Source: Dasypus novemcinctus
Taxonomy: Eukaryota; Chordata; Mammalia; Cingulata; Dasypodidae
DNA: 64,000 bases
NCBI RefSeq assembly: GCF_030445035.2
Contig: NC_080688.1
Location: forward strand, 62,943,949 to 63,007,948
Direction of reading: 5' to 3'
Part shown: positions 12,190-22,923 of the stretch, in pieces
How positions within the stretch are numbered: the first letter of the stretch is position 1
Layout: each line of letters starts with the position of its first letter
The notes under the pieces: model-generated
Database searches by the model: none
Told to the model about the DNA's origin: nothing
The model's input: only the letters and a program-made list of their open reading frames with translations
Position numbers and translations under genes: made by a program

Positions 12190-12577
12190 TGAGGCAGGTT
12201 AGTCAGGGAAATGAGAAGAAGAGCCACAACATGGCCAACAGACAACATGGCTACAAGACCTCACTGAGCCTTGAGTTTAACTTGAGGTCCCAGTTTCTCT
12301 TTTTGGGATGTCCCCTTGGCCCCAGATATTCCAAACAGTCCTCACCATTGGTCCCTCTATTGGTGGGGTAGCCACTAACAGCTGGGGCCCCTGCCCTTAG
12401 CATTAGCAATGTGAGGGGGTAATCAATAGTTTAATAAAGGTAACTGTGTAAGCCAGATGGCTTTCTCTGCCTAGAGAAGCGTGCACCAAATCTTGGTGTA
12501 TATTACCATCCTTCTCTCCCATTTCTCAGCAAGCTCTGTTCTTTTCCCCATTTCCCAATAAATTCTTTTAAATGGCC
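12190..12577 (+). repeat. U3-R of the processed ERV copy
   Basis: U3 runs from TGAGGCAGG at 12190 to about 12458. A TATA-like TTAATAAAGG lies near 12431-12440, about 20-30 nt before the R start at 12459, which fits a start site defined independently by the 5' end of the insert. AATAAA at 12557-12562 lies about 18 nt before the A run, in the right place for polyadenylation. No U5 follows, confirming that this end was made from RNA. Confidence 0.78.
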
Positions 12578-13425
12578 ATTAAAAAAATCACTTGACTGTA
12601 GATATGTCTATTTCTGAGTTCTCTATTTGGTTCCATTGGTCAATCTGTCTGTCTTTATGTGAGTATCATGCTGTTTTTACCACTGTAGCTAAGTAATATG
12701 CTTTTAAGTCTAGAAGTGAGAGTCCTCCAACTTTGTTCTTTTTTAAGACACTTTTGGCTATTCAGGGCCTCTTACACTTTCAAATGAATTTGATTATTGG
12801 CTTTTCCATTTCTGCAAAAAATGCTGTTGGAATTTTTATTAGAATTGCATTGAATTTGTAAATCAGTTCGGGCAGAATTGACATCTTAAGGATATTTAGT
12901 CTTTCAATCCATGAACACAGAATGTCTTTCCGTTTACTTAAGTCTTCTTCAGTTTCTTTTAGCAATGTTTTATAGTTTTCTGAATACAGGTCCTTTATGT
13001 CCTTGGTTAAGTTTATTCCTAAAAATTTTTGTTTTAGTTGCTATTATAATGGAATTTTTAAAAATTTCTTCCTCAGATTGCACATAAGTAGCATATAAAA
13101 ATGCTATTGGTTTTTCTGTATTACTCTTGTATCCCAATACTTTGCTGAAATCATATGTTAATTTTAGTAGCTTTGTTCTGGGAGTTTTCAGGATTTTCTA
13201 GATAGAGAATCATATCATCAACAAATAATACAAATTTTACTTCTTCCTTTCCTATTTGTGTGTCTTTTCTTTGCCTAGCCTAATTGCTCTAGCTAGAACT
13301 TCTAGCACTATATTGAATAATAATGGTGACAATGGGCATCCTTGTCTTGTTCCTGATCTTAGTGGGAAAGCTTTGAGACTTCACCATTGAGTACAATGCT
13401 AGCTGTAAGATTTTCATATATACAC

Positions 13426-13881
13426 TGTGATGGTTAGGCTAATGTGTCAACTCAGCCAGGTAATTTTGCCCAGTTGTTTGGTCCAGAAAGCACTGGGCTA
13501 ACTATAATACAAGGGGATTTATGGACTTTAGTTACCATTGACTTTACTGCAGTGGTAAATCATAGATAGCTGGTTATAATTACATCAATCAGGGAGATTG
13601 CCATCAGCAGTGAGTGATGCTTAACCCAATCAGTTGAATGCCTTAAAAGGGGAAGTGATTCCAGCATTGAGAGAGAATTTCCCAGCTCATCTTTGGACAG
13701 CCAACATCTCCCACAACTCATCAAGAACCTTCAATGGACTTTCATTGGAGCCCCTGGTTGCAGCCTGCCTGCAGAACCTAGTCTTGTGTATCCCCATGGC
13801 TGCATGAAAGACTCTTATAGAATCGCATACTATTGACAGATATCCCTTGTTGATTCTCTTTCCCTAGAAAACCCTAATACA
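13426..13881 (+). repeat. 5' LTR of the ERV-L provirus
   Basis: It begins TGTGATGGTTAGGCTAATGTG and ends ACCCTAATACA. Hand alignment with the 3' LTR gives about 50 differences in 456 positions, near 11%. Both LTRs were identical at integration, so the insertion is old. Confidence 0.9.
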
Positions 13882-13884
13882 GTT

Positions 13885-13902
13885 TGGTACTAGGAGTGGT
13901 TC
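13885..13902 (+). promoter_or_regulatory. Primer-binding site, tRNA-Leu type
   Basis: TGGTACTAGGAGTGGTTC starts 3 nt after the 5' LTR. It resembles the leucine tRNA primer site that gave ERV-L its name. Confidence 0.72.
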
Positions 13903-14149
13903 TTGAGGAACAGAGTCTTAAACATAGGGTGTCTGAGGTGGTTCTGGGAGTTTTGCAATTGTCTCTCTATCCTAATTGGACTCAAGGGTACTGATGACTC
14001 CCTTTCTAATAATGGAGAGCCTGCTAACAGCCCATGGTGCGAGTTGGCAATCAAGATACACAAAATGGCATCACTGGACTCCCCTACTTCCATGCTTATA
14101 AGAAGCAAGGATCTGGGTGAGAGTGTTTTCAACACCTTAACAGAGTTTT
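13903..14149 (+). other. ERV-L leader region
   Basis: Untranslated leader between primer site and gag remnant. Open frames on both strands here are incidental. Confidence 0.5.
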
Positions 14150-15640
14150 GTGGAGTCAAACTGTAATAATGATGTTGGCTGGCTCCTCCTAGATACTCTG
14201 GAAATGGTTACAAAAGAAAGAGATGAGTTAAAGGCTTCAAATTTGAAACTTAAACACCTAATGGATGATGCGAAAGTTTCTATGTGTGCTCTGAAAGAAA
14301 ATCTTGTCTCCTATAGCCACAGGCTCAAAATATCTGAGAACAAAACTCAGACTCATTGTACAAGTAGCAGAGTTACAAAGAACACTAAAATCTCAATCCT
14401 GCAGGGTTTCTGCAGTTACAGTGAAGGCACTGATTGGAAAAGAGTGGAATCCAGAGAATTGGGATGGAGACATATGCGATGATAATAATATTGATGGAGA
14501 CATTGGAACACTGAATTTTGCTGAAACTTTATCAGATAAGCCTGCTGTGGCCTGCTCTGTCCAGACCTCACCTTGCCAACCTTGTATCATCCAGCCTCCA
14601 GCCTGCCCCAGAGAGTCTGGATCTCCTCCCAGCCCTGAGGCATGTACCAGCCAAACTCCAGCATGCACTGCTGAGCCTCGAGTCTGCTCTGAGGAAACTG
14701 CCTTCCAACCCCTGGCTGAAGAGATTAATCCTGTCTCACCAGAAGAAAATGCAAGGAAATGCCCTGAGGCCAGTAGCTTGCAAGGCATTTCTAAATCTTC
14801 TCCTTACCCACCCCCACCTCCTCTCTTGTCTTCGAGACCTATTACTAGACTAAAATCACAAGTCCCCAAAGGTGAAATACAAAGTGGGACCCATGATGAA
14901 GTAAGGTATACTCAGAAAGAACTGCTTGAGTTTTCCTACTTATATAGACAGAAATCAGGAATATGTTTGGAAATGGATACTAAGAGTACGAGATTATGAC
15001 AGAAGGACTATAAAGTTGTATCAGGTTGCATTTATTGATATGGGCCCACTAAGCAGAAATTCTGGATTCAGTGCTGTAGCTTGAGGGATTAGAAAGCACT
15101 CCAACTGTTTGGGTGGCTGATTGAAACATGGGCCAAAAGTTGGCCTAGGATGTCTGAAGTTGAGATGCCCAACTTGCCCTGGTACACAGTAGAAGACAGA
15201 ATTCAAAGGCTTAGGGAAATTGGAATGCTAGAATGGATTTACCATTGGAGAGCTGCCCACCCTCCCCAGGAATGCCCAGAGGACACACCTTTAAACAGGA
15301 CTATGAGAAATGAATTTGTAAGACTAACTCTATCTCCCCTGAAGAGCTCTGTGGTTACTCTTCTCTGTAGCCCAGATATTACTATAGGGAGGGCTGTGAT
15401 GGAATTAGAATCCTTAAACATTATGGGGACAATTAGATGCCTGTCTGGTAAAAGTCAAGTATCAGCAGTTAATTGCCAAAGTCAAGGTGGGTGTGGCTAC
15501 CACAATGAAAGTGCGATTCAAAAATGCACTCAAAATAGTCAGAGTCAAGTAGAGTTTTGGCATTGGCTAATACATCATGGGGTACCTAGCAGTGAAATAG
15601 ATGGGCAGTCTACTAAATTTTTTTTGGGATCTGTATAAAC
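14150..15640 (+). pseudogene. ERV-L gag remnant
   Basis: Coding-like frames run at 14150-14482, 14304-14999 and 15150-15638, in different phases and separated by stops. The first carries a Lys/Glu-rich helical stretch. The second has a Pro/Cys-rich segment (repeated PACP-like and PPPPP motifs). The third has a capsid-like Trp/Pro/Arg-rich helix region (IGMLEWIYHWRAAHPPQ). A gag position is inferred from location between primer site and protease. The protein is broken in at least two places. Confidence 0.65.
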
Positions 15641-15840
15641 AGAAGAGAAGGTCCAGTGAACAAAACCCTAACTCAAAGTACAGATGCAGAGAATCACAGG
15701 CCCTTAATCAATTCCCAGACTTGAGACAGTTTACAGACCCAGAGCCCCTTGAATGAGGAGAAGGCCAAGTCTACTTGGGGAAGGATCCTATTAAACTGCC
15801 AAAATTTATACTCTTAATTTTCCTCCCACTTTTCTCCAAG

Positions 15841-16118
15841 GAGATCAACAGCCTTTTACCAGAGCAACTGTGCATTGGAGAAAAGGAAATGATCAGAAAC
15901 TTCAGCAATTATTAGACACTGGCTCAGAAGTGACATTAATTCCTGGAGACCCAAAACGTCACTGTGGTCCACCAGTCAGAGTAGGGGCTTTTGGAGATCA
16001 GGTGATTAATGGAGTTTTAGCTCGTGTACATCTCACAGTTGGTCCAGTGGGTCCCCAAACCCATTCTGGTTATTTCCACAATTCCAGAATGCATAACTGG
16101 AATAAACATACTCAGTAA
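15841..16118 (+). pseudogene. ERV-L protease remnant
   Basis: The frame shows LLDTGSEVTLI, the Asp-Thr-Gly active-site motif of retroviral aspartic proteases, at about 15909-15941. The frame stops at 16118 and pol continues in another phase at 16024, so protease and RT are no longer joined. Confidence 0.7.
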
Positions 16119-16996
16119 CTGGCAGAATCCCCACATTGGATCCCTGACTTGTGGAGTGAGGGCTATGATGATTGGAAAGGCCAAGTGGAAGCCACTAGAA
16201 CTGCCCCTACCTAGCAAAATAGTAAACCAAAAGCAATACTGGATTCCTGGAGGGACTGCAGAAATTAGTGCCACCATCAAGGATTTGAAGGATACAAGGG
16301 TGGTGATTCCCACCGCATCCCTATTCAATTTGGCCTGTACAGAAAATAGATGGTTCTTGGAGGATGACACTAGATTATCATAAACTTAACCAGGTGGTGA
16401 CTCCAATTGCAGTTACTGTCCCAGATGTGGTATCATTGCTTGGGCAAATCAATACATCCCCTGATACCTGGTATGCAGCTATTGCTTTGGCAAATGCTTT
16501 TTTTCTCAATTGCTATTAGTAAAGACCACCAGAAACAGTTTGCTTTCAGCTGGCAAGCCCAGCAGTATACCTTCACTGTCTTGCCTCAGGGGTATATCAA
16601 CTCTTCAGCCCTATGTCATAATATTGTCCATAAGGATCCTGATCATCTCTCCCTCCCAAAAGACATCACACTGGTCCATTATATTGATAATATCATGTTG
16701 GTAGAACCTAGTGAGCAAGAATTAGCAAAGATTCTAGACTTATAGTAAGGCATTTGCATGAGAGAGGATGGGAGATAAATCCAACTAAAATACAAGGTCC
16801 TTCCACCTTAGTGAAATTTCTAGGTGTCCAGTGGTGTGGGGCATGTCGAGATATCCCTTCTAAAGTGAAGGATAAACTGTCACATCTGGCTTCTCCTATG
16901 ACCAAAAAAGAGGAACAATGCTTAGTTGGTCTCTTTGGATTTTGGAGACAACACATTTCTCATTTGGTGTGCTACTCTGGCCCATTTACCCAGTGA
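16119..16996 (+). pseudogene. ERV-L reverse transcriptase remnant
   Basis: Fragments in at least three frames cover the palm and fingers. LPQGYINS at about 16581-16604 corresponds to the conserved LPQG motif. The catalytic YxDD box reads YIDN at 16680-16691, so the second metal-binding aspartate is lost. Stops and frameshifts near 16383, 16745 and 16996 break the domain. This would be inactive even without the frameshifts. Confidence 0.75.
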
Positions 16997-18440
16997 CCAG
17001 AAAAGCTGCTAGTTTTGACTAGGGACTGGAACAAGAAGAAGCTCTGCATCAGGTCCAGGCTGCTGTGCAAGCTGCACTGCCACTTGGGCCATATGATCCT
17101 GCAGATCCAATAGTGCTGGAAGTTTCAGTGGCAAATAGAGATGCTGTCTGAAGCATTTGGCAGACCCTGATAGGAGAATCACAATGCAGACACTTAGGAT
17201 TTTGGAGCAAAGCCCTGCCATCCTCTGCAGATAACTACTCCCTTTTTGAGAAACAGCTTTTGGCCCACTATTGGGCCTTAGTGGAGACTTAGCACTTAAC
17301 CATGGGCCATCAAGTTACCATGAGTTTCCTATCATGAACTGGGTACTGTCTGACCCACCAAACCAAAACTGGATGTGCACAGCAGCACTCCATAATAAAG
17401 TGGAAGTGGTACATATGAGAGAGGGCTCAAGCAGGACCTGAAGGCACAAGTTACATGAGGAAGTAGCCCAAATGCCCATGGTCACCACCCCTGCCATGTT
17501 ACCTTCTCTTTCCTAGCCCACAGCTTTGGCCTCTTGGGGAGTCCCTTACAATCAGTTGACTGAGGAGGAGAAAACTTGGGCCAGGGTTATAGATGGTTCT
17601 GCATGATATGCAGTGTATTAGTCAGGGTTCTCTAGGGAAACAGAATGAAAAGGGAAGTCTGCCAATAGTAAGAGATTTAGCAGTCTCTCATGCAGCCGTG
17701 GGGATACACAAGTCTAGGTTCCACAGGCAGGCTGAAACCAAGAGCTCTGATGAAAGTCCAGTGAAGATTCTTGATGAGTACTGGGAGATGTTGGCTGTCC
17801 AAAGATGAGCTGGGAAATTCTCTCTCAATGCTGGAATCACTTCCCCTTTTAAGGCATTCAGCTGATTAGGTTAAGCGTCACTCACTGCTGATGGCAATCT
17901 CCCTGATTGATGTAATTATAACCAGCTATCTATAATTTACCACTGCAGTAAAGTGAATGGTGACTAAAGCCCATAAAGGCCCTTGTATTACAGTTAGCCC
18001 AAGGCTTGCTTGACCAAACACCTGGGCACAACTACCTGGCCGAGTTGACACAATAGCTTAACCATTACAAGCAGGTACCACCCGAAAGTGGGCTGCTGCA
18101 ACACTGCAGCCCCTTTCTGGGACATCCCTGAAGGACAGTGGTGAGGGAAAATTCTATCAGTGGGCAGAACCTTGAGCAGTACACCTGGTTGTTCATTTTG
18201 CTTGGAAGAAGAAATGGCCAGAGGTATGTTTGCACACTGATTCATGGGCTGTGGCCAGTGGTTTGGCTGGATGGTCAGGGACTTGGAAGGAACATGATTA
18301 GAAAACTGGTGACAAAGAGGTCTAGGGGAGAGGTATGTGGATTGACCATTGTGAGTGGCAAAAAACATGAAAATTTTTGTGTCTCATGTGAATGCTCACC
18401 AGAGGGTAACATCAGCAGAGGAAGATTTTATTAAGCAAGT
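16997..18440 (+). pseudogene. ERV-L RNase H remnant, split by a solo LTR
   Basis: The connection region and first half of RNase H run to 17613, ending near a DGSA motif (17590-17601). The antisense LTR at 17614-18069 follows. Coding similarity resumes at about 18075, with TDSWAV (18235-18252) and the C-terminal HVNAH motif (18382-18396). Several in-frame stops are present on both sides. Confidence 0.65.
17614..18069 (-). mobile_element. Solo LTR, same ERV-L family, antisense inside pol
   Basis: Read on the minus strand it starts TGTAATGGTTAAGCTATTGTG and ends ACCCTGACTAATACA. It is 456 bp long and aligns along its whole length with the two LTRs of the provirus, in opposite orientation. Flanking TGCAG (17609-17613) and AGCAG (18070-18074) look like a 5-bp duplication with one mismatch. 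No internal sequence is attached, so it is the product of LTR-LTR recombination of a second insertion. Confidence 0.9.
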
Positions 18441-19180
18441 GGATAAGATGACCCACTCTGTGGCTAATGCTCAGCCTCTTTCCCCAGCTACTCCTGTCAT
18501 TGCCCAGTGGGCTCATGAACAAAGTGGCCATGGAGGTAGGGATGGAGGTTATGCATGGGCTCAGCAACATGGACTTCCCCTTACCAAGGCTGCCTTGGCT
18601 ACGGCGAGTGCTGAGTGCCTAATCCACCAGCAGCAGAGACCCACACTCAGCCCCCAATATGGCACCATTCCTTGAGATGGCCAGCCTGCTACCTGGTGTC
18701 AGGTTGGCTATGCTGGATCACTTCCACCATGGAAGAGGCAGTGATTTAACTGGAATAGACACACTCTCTGAATATGGGTTTGCATTTCCTACATGCAATG
18801 CTTCTTCCAAAACTACCATCTGTGGACTTACTAAATGTCATCTACCACCATGGCATTCCACTCAGCATTGATTCTGATTAAGGAACCCAGCAAATGATGT
18901 GTGGGAATGGGCACATGCCCATGGAATTCACTGGTTTTACCATGTTCCCCATTACCCTGAAGCAGCTGGATTGATAGACCGGTGAAATGGTCTTTTGAAG
19001 ACTCAATTACAGTGCCAACTAGGTGGCAATACCTTGCAGGACTGGGGCAATGTTCTTCAAGAGCCTTTGTGTGCTCTAAACCAGCATCCACTCTATGGTG
19101 CTGTTTCTCCCAAAACCAGGATCCATGGGAGCAGGAATCAAGGGGTGAAAATGGGAGTGGCACCATTCACTATTACCCCT
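18441..19180 (+). pseudogene. ERV-L integrase remnant
   Basis: The N-terminal zinc region is visible: WAHEQSGHGG supplies the His pair near 18508-18537, but the Cys pair reads ECLIH, so the second Cys is lost. The frame changes at 18659 into a segment with LDHFHHGRGSDLTGIDTL, where the catalytic core is expected. Further shifts occur near 18871 and 18982. The domain is not functional. Confidence 0.65.
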
Positions 19181-19194
19181 AGTGATCCACTAGG

Positions 19195-19690
19195 AAAATG
19201 TTTGTTTCCTGTCCCTGAGACCTCAAACTCTGCCAGTCTACAGGTTTTAGTCCCAAAAGGAGTGCTGTCACCAGGGAACACGATTCCATTTAACTGGATA
19301 TTAAAACTGCCACCTGGCCACTTTGGGCTCCTCTTACCTCTGAATCAAGAGTCAAAGAAGGGAATTGCCATACCAGCTGGGATGATTATAGGACTGCATT
19401 TATGTAATGGGGATAAAGAAGAGTCTGCCTGGAGTACAGGAGATCCTCTAGGGCATCTCCTAGTACTGCCATGTCCTATGATTAAAGTCAATGGAAAATT
19501 GCAACAACCCAATCCAAACAGGACTAACAATGGCCCAGAATCTTCAGGAATGGAAGTTTGGGTTACCTCACCAGGCAAAGAACCATGGCCAGCTAAAGCG
19601 CTTGCTGAGGGTAAAGGAAACATGAAATGGGTAGTGGAAGAAGGTAGTGATAAATATGAACTTCGACCACATGACGAATTACAGAAATGA
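19195..19690 (+). pseudogene. ERV-L dUTPase domain at the 3' end of pol
   Basis: The open frame at 18995-19690 contains, after the integrase tail, VLVPKGVLSPGNTIPFNW, PPGHFGLLLPLN and GDPLGHLLVLPC, the layout of a retroviral dUTPase-like beta domain. dUTPases hydrolyse dUTP to limit uracil in DNA; a copy placed after integrase is a signature of ERV-L elements. This is the longest surviving frame of the provirus (231 codons, including the integrase end). The loop that normally follows the GMI segment looks shortened, so activity is doubtful. Confidence 0.78.
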
Positions 19691-20026
19691 GGACTATAAT
19701 GGTCATGAATCTTTCTCCCTTGTTTCATTATGATGATGATTGTATATGTACACAAAACAAATTCCTTTGTCCTCTTCCCCAAACTTTTCCCTTATCATAT
19801 AACAAGTTGTATCCATTTCATGTCATATTTGGGATGTCAAGTTTGAGAGTGAATCTTCCCCAAGAACTTGCGCCCTATTCCGTATGGAATTAATGCGATT
19901 CCAGTTGTATGCGATGCAGTATGTATGCACATATATATATATATGCATGTCTGTTATTGTTTTTACTTGGAGACTAAGTATGGTTTAAGGTAATGTGTAT
20001 GGTTGCTGAATTGACAAGGGATGGAC
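19691..20026 (+). other. ERV-L 3' non-coding region with polypurine tract
   Basis: After the pol stop there is AT-rich sequence with an (AT)7 run at 19931-19944 and no env frame. A purine stretch (GACAAGGGATGGA near 20013-20025) abuts the 3' LTR and is the likely plus-strand primer. Confidence 0.6.
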
Positions 20027-20483
20027 TGTGATGGTTAGGCCAATGTGTCAACTTGGCCAGGTAATTGTGCCCAGGTGTTTGGTCTAGAAAGTACTGGGCT
20101 AACTGTAATACAAGGGCATTTATGGACTTTAGTCACCTTTGACTTTACTGCAGTGGTAAATCATTGATAGCCAGTTATAATTACATCAATCAGGGAGATT
20201 GCCATCAGCAAGAATGACACTTAACCCAATCAGCTGAATGTCTTAAAAAGGGGAAGTGATTCCAGCATTGAGAGAGAATTTCCCAATTCATCTTTGTACA
20301 GCCAACATCTCCCAGAACTCATGAAGAACCTTCACTGGACTTTCATTGCAGCCCCTGGTTGCAGCCTGCCTGCAGAACCTGGACTTGTGCATCCCCTGGC
20401 TGCATGAGAAACTCACAGAATCACACACTATTGACAGATATCTCTTTTTGATTCTGTTTCCCTAGAGAACCCTAACTAATACA
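20027..20483 (+). repeat. 3' LTR of the ERV-L provirus
   Basis: It begins TGTGATGGTTAGGCCAATGTG and ends CCCTAACTAATACA. It is the partner of the 5' LTR at 13426-13881. Confidence 0.9.
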
Positions 20484-20940
20484 TGCACTTTAACCTATTA
20501 AGAAAGTTTCCTTTTATTCTTATCTTTTGGAGTGTTTTTTTTATCAAGAAAGAGCTGTATTTTGGTAAATGCCTTTTCTGCATCAATCTAAAGGATCATG
20601 TAAATTTTCTTCAATTTATCAATGTGGTTCATTACAGTAATTGATTTTCTTGTGTCAAACCACCCTTGCATACCAGGATAAAACCCACTTGGTCGTAGTG
20701 TATAATTCTTTTAACGTGCTTTTAGATTTGGTTTGCAAGTATTTTGTTGAGGATTTTTGCATCTGTATTCACTAGAGATATTGGTCTGTAATTTTCTTTT
20801 TTCATAATCTTTATCTGGCTTTGGTACTAGGGTGATGTTGGCTTCATAGAATGAGTTTGATAGTGTTCTTTCCTGTTCAATTTTTTTGGAAGAGTTTGAG
20901 CAAGATTAGTATTAGATTGTCTTTGAAAGATTGGTGAAAT

Positions 20941-21216
20941 TCACCTATTAAGCCAATCTGGCCCTGGGCTTTTCATCTTTGGGACTTTTTTGATGACTGT
21001 TTCAATCTCTTCACTTGTGATAGGTTTCCTGAGGTCTTCTATTTCTTCTGGGGTCAGTGTAGTGTGGTCAATGTTTCTAGGAATTTGTCTATCTTGTCTA
21101 CATTGTCCAGTTTTTTTGGCATACAGTTGTTCACAGTATCCTCTTATGATCTCTCTTATTTCTGCGGGGTTAGTGATAATGTCCCCACTCTCATATCTGA
21201 ATTTATTTATTTGCAC
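20941..21216 (-). pseudogene. L1-A ORF2 fragment, start of reverse transcriptase
   Basis: The minus-strand frame reads INPAEIREIIRGYCEQLYAKK-like sequence and ends with KSPGPDW, a well-known L1 reverse transcriptase landmark. Stops surround it. It fixes the orientation and frame of L1-A. Confidence 0.8.
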
Positions 21217-21448
21217 CTTCTCTCCTTTTTCTTTGTCAGTCTAGCTAAGGGTTTGTCGATTTTGTTGATCTTCTCAAAGAACCAACTTTTGGTTTTGTTG
21301 ATTCTATTTTTTGTTGTTGTTGTTCTCAATTTCATTAATTTTGCTCTGATCTTTACTGTTTCTTTCACTTGGTTTGGGATTAGTTTACTGGTCTTTTTCT
21401 AGTTCCTCCAGGTGTCCAGTTAGATCTTCAATTTTAACTCTTCTTTTT

Positions 21449-21780
21449 CTTAAAGATTTATCCCCACACACACACACACACACTGTCTGCTTTCTGTGTC
21501 CATTCGCTGTGTGTTCTTCTGTGTCCACTTGTATTCTCATCAGGCGGCACTGGAGATCTGTCTTTTCTTGTTGTGTCATCTTGCTGCATCAGCTCTCCAC
21601 CCTGCACAGGGGCTACTCCCTGTGCGGGGGCCACCCTTACACAGGCTGGCACTCCCTGCACACGGCGGCACTGCACATGGGCCAGCTCACCCACGGAAGC
21701 CAGGAGGCCCTGGGTCTCGAACCCCTTGGACCTCCTATATATCAGGCAGACACTCTATCTGTTAAGCCATACCCTCTTCC
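21449..21780 (-). repeat. Long DAS-type SINE
   Basis: The minus strand reads GGAAGAGGGTATGGCTTAACAG at its head, then the GC-rich body, then the A-rich tail. Perfect 11-bp duplications CTCTTCTTTTT lie at 21438-21448 and 21781-21791. A (CA)n run at 21465-21483 replaces part of the usual tail-proximal sequence. It interrupts L1-A ORF2. Confidence 0.88.
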
Positions 21781-22194
21781 CTCTTCTTTTTTAATGTAAG
21801 CATTGAGGGCTATAAATTTCCCTCTCGGCACTGTTTTTGTAGTGTCCCATAGATTTTGACATGTTTTGTTCTCATTTTCATTCATCTCAAGATATTTGCT
21901 GAATTCTCATGCAATTTCTTCTTTGACCCAAAGATTATTTAAGAGTGTGTTGTTTTATCTCCATGTTTGTGAATTCTCCCTTTTACCATCCATTATTGAG
22001 TTGTAGCTTCATTCCACTATGATCAGAGAAAGTGTTCTGAATAGTTTCAATCTTATTAAATTTATTGAGATTTGTCTTGTGACCCAATATGGTCTATGTT
22101 GGAGAAGGACCCATGAGCACATGAAAAGAATGTATATCCTGCTGTTTTGGGGAACAATGCTCTTTAGATGAGTTTAGTTCATTTATCATATTAT

Positions 22195-22521
22195 TCAACC
22201 ACTCTGTTTCTTTATCCTCTGTCCAAATGTTCTATTCAATACTGAGAGTGGTGTATTGAAGTCTCCAACTATTATTGTAGAGATATCTATTTCTACCTTC
22301 AGGTTTGCCAGTGTGTGATGGATGTATCTTGGGGCACTCTGGTTAGGTGCATAAATATTTGGTATAGTTATTTCTTCTTGGTGAATCGCCCCTTTTATTA
22401 ATATATAATGACCTTCTTCATCCCTTATAAGAGTTTTGAATTTAAAGTCTATTTTGTATAATATTAGCTTCATTACTCCAGATATTTTTTGGTTATTATT
22501 TGCATGTAATATTTTTTCCAA
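22195..22521 (-). pseudogene. L1-A ORF2 endonuclease fragment
   Basis: The frame contains IYAPN and IIVGDFNTPLS, the apurinic-endonuclease-like motifs of L1 ORF2, where the Asp and Asn of GDFN are catalytic. The flanking frame is broken. Confidence 0.82.
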
Positions 22522-22923
22522 CCTTTCACTTTTAACCTGGTTGTGTCGTTACACTGAGGTAAATCTCTTGCAGACAACATATAGATAGCTCATAATTTTA
22601 AAATCCATTCTATCAGTCTGTGTCTTTTGATTGGGGAGTTCAAGCCATTCAATGTTATTGATGTAAAGGCATTACTCATTTCATCCATTTTGTCTTTTGG
22701 CTTTCAGTTGTCTTATCATACTATTGTCTATCTTTTTACTCTTTACTTGTCCTTCCTAGTAATGTTCATTTCTATACTCTTCTCCAAGTCTCTCACCCTT
22801 GTTTTTCCTTTCAGGCTGCAGCACTTTCTTTAGTATCTCTCATAATTCTGGTCTTTTGGTAAAATATTCTATTAGTTTTTGTTAATGTGTAAAGACTTTG
22901 AACTTGCTCTCATTTCTGAAGGA

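Larger units (their letters stand above)
11750..12582 (+). mobile_element. Retro-processed ERV transcript (R-U5-internal-U3-R-polyA)
   Basis: The insert starts with a ~118-bp block (11750-11867, GGCTCTCTCTGCCTAGAGGA ... ACTGGCC). The block recurs at 12459-12577 (GGCTTTCTCTGCCTAGAGAA ... AATGGCC), directly before a short A run. Between them lie a U5-like segment, a PBS-like TGGTGAGCCAGCC near 11951, about 230 bp of internal sequence, a polypurine tract and a U3. The order R-U5-...-U3-R-poly(A) is that of a retroviral RNA, not of proviral DNA. A 13-bp repeat AAAAATCACTTGA (11737-11749 and 12583-12595) flanks it, as expected for L1-driven insertion. The internal region is far too short for gag-pol-env, so the source RNA was spliced or deleted. 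Confidence 0.85.
13426..20483 (+). mobile_element. ERV-L provirus with two LTRs, gag, pol and dUTPase, no env
   Basis: Two LTRs of about 456 bp (13426-13881 and 20027-20483) flank an internal region. The internal region has a tRNA-Leu-like primer site, gag, protease, reverse transcriptase, RNase H, integrase and a dUTPase domain after integrase. This order, with dUTPase at the 3' end of pol and no env, is characteristic of the ERV-L family (class III). Flanking 5-bp sequences TACAC (13421-13425) and TGCAC (20484-20488) look like a target-site duplication with one mismatch. The L1-A text joins across it. Every gene carries stops or frameshifts. An antisense solo LTR interrupts RNase H (17614-18069). 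Confidence 0.9.

Noticed and set aside
19691..20026. Possible env gene of the ERV-L provirus
   Set aside because: Only about 330 bp separate pol from the 3' LTR and no envelope-like frame is present.
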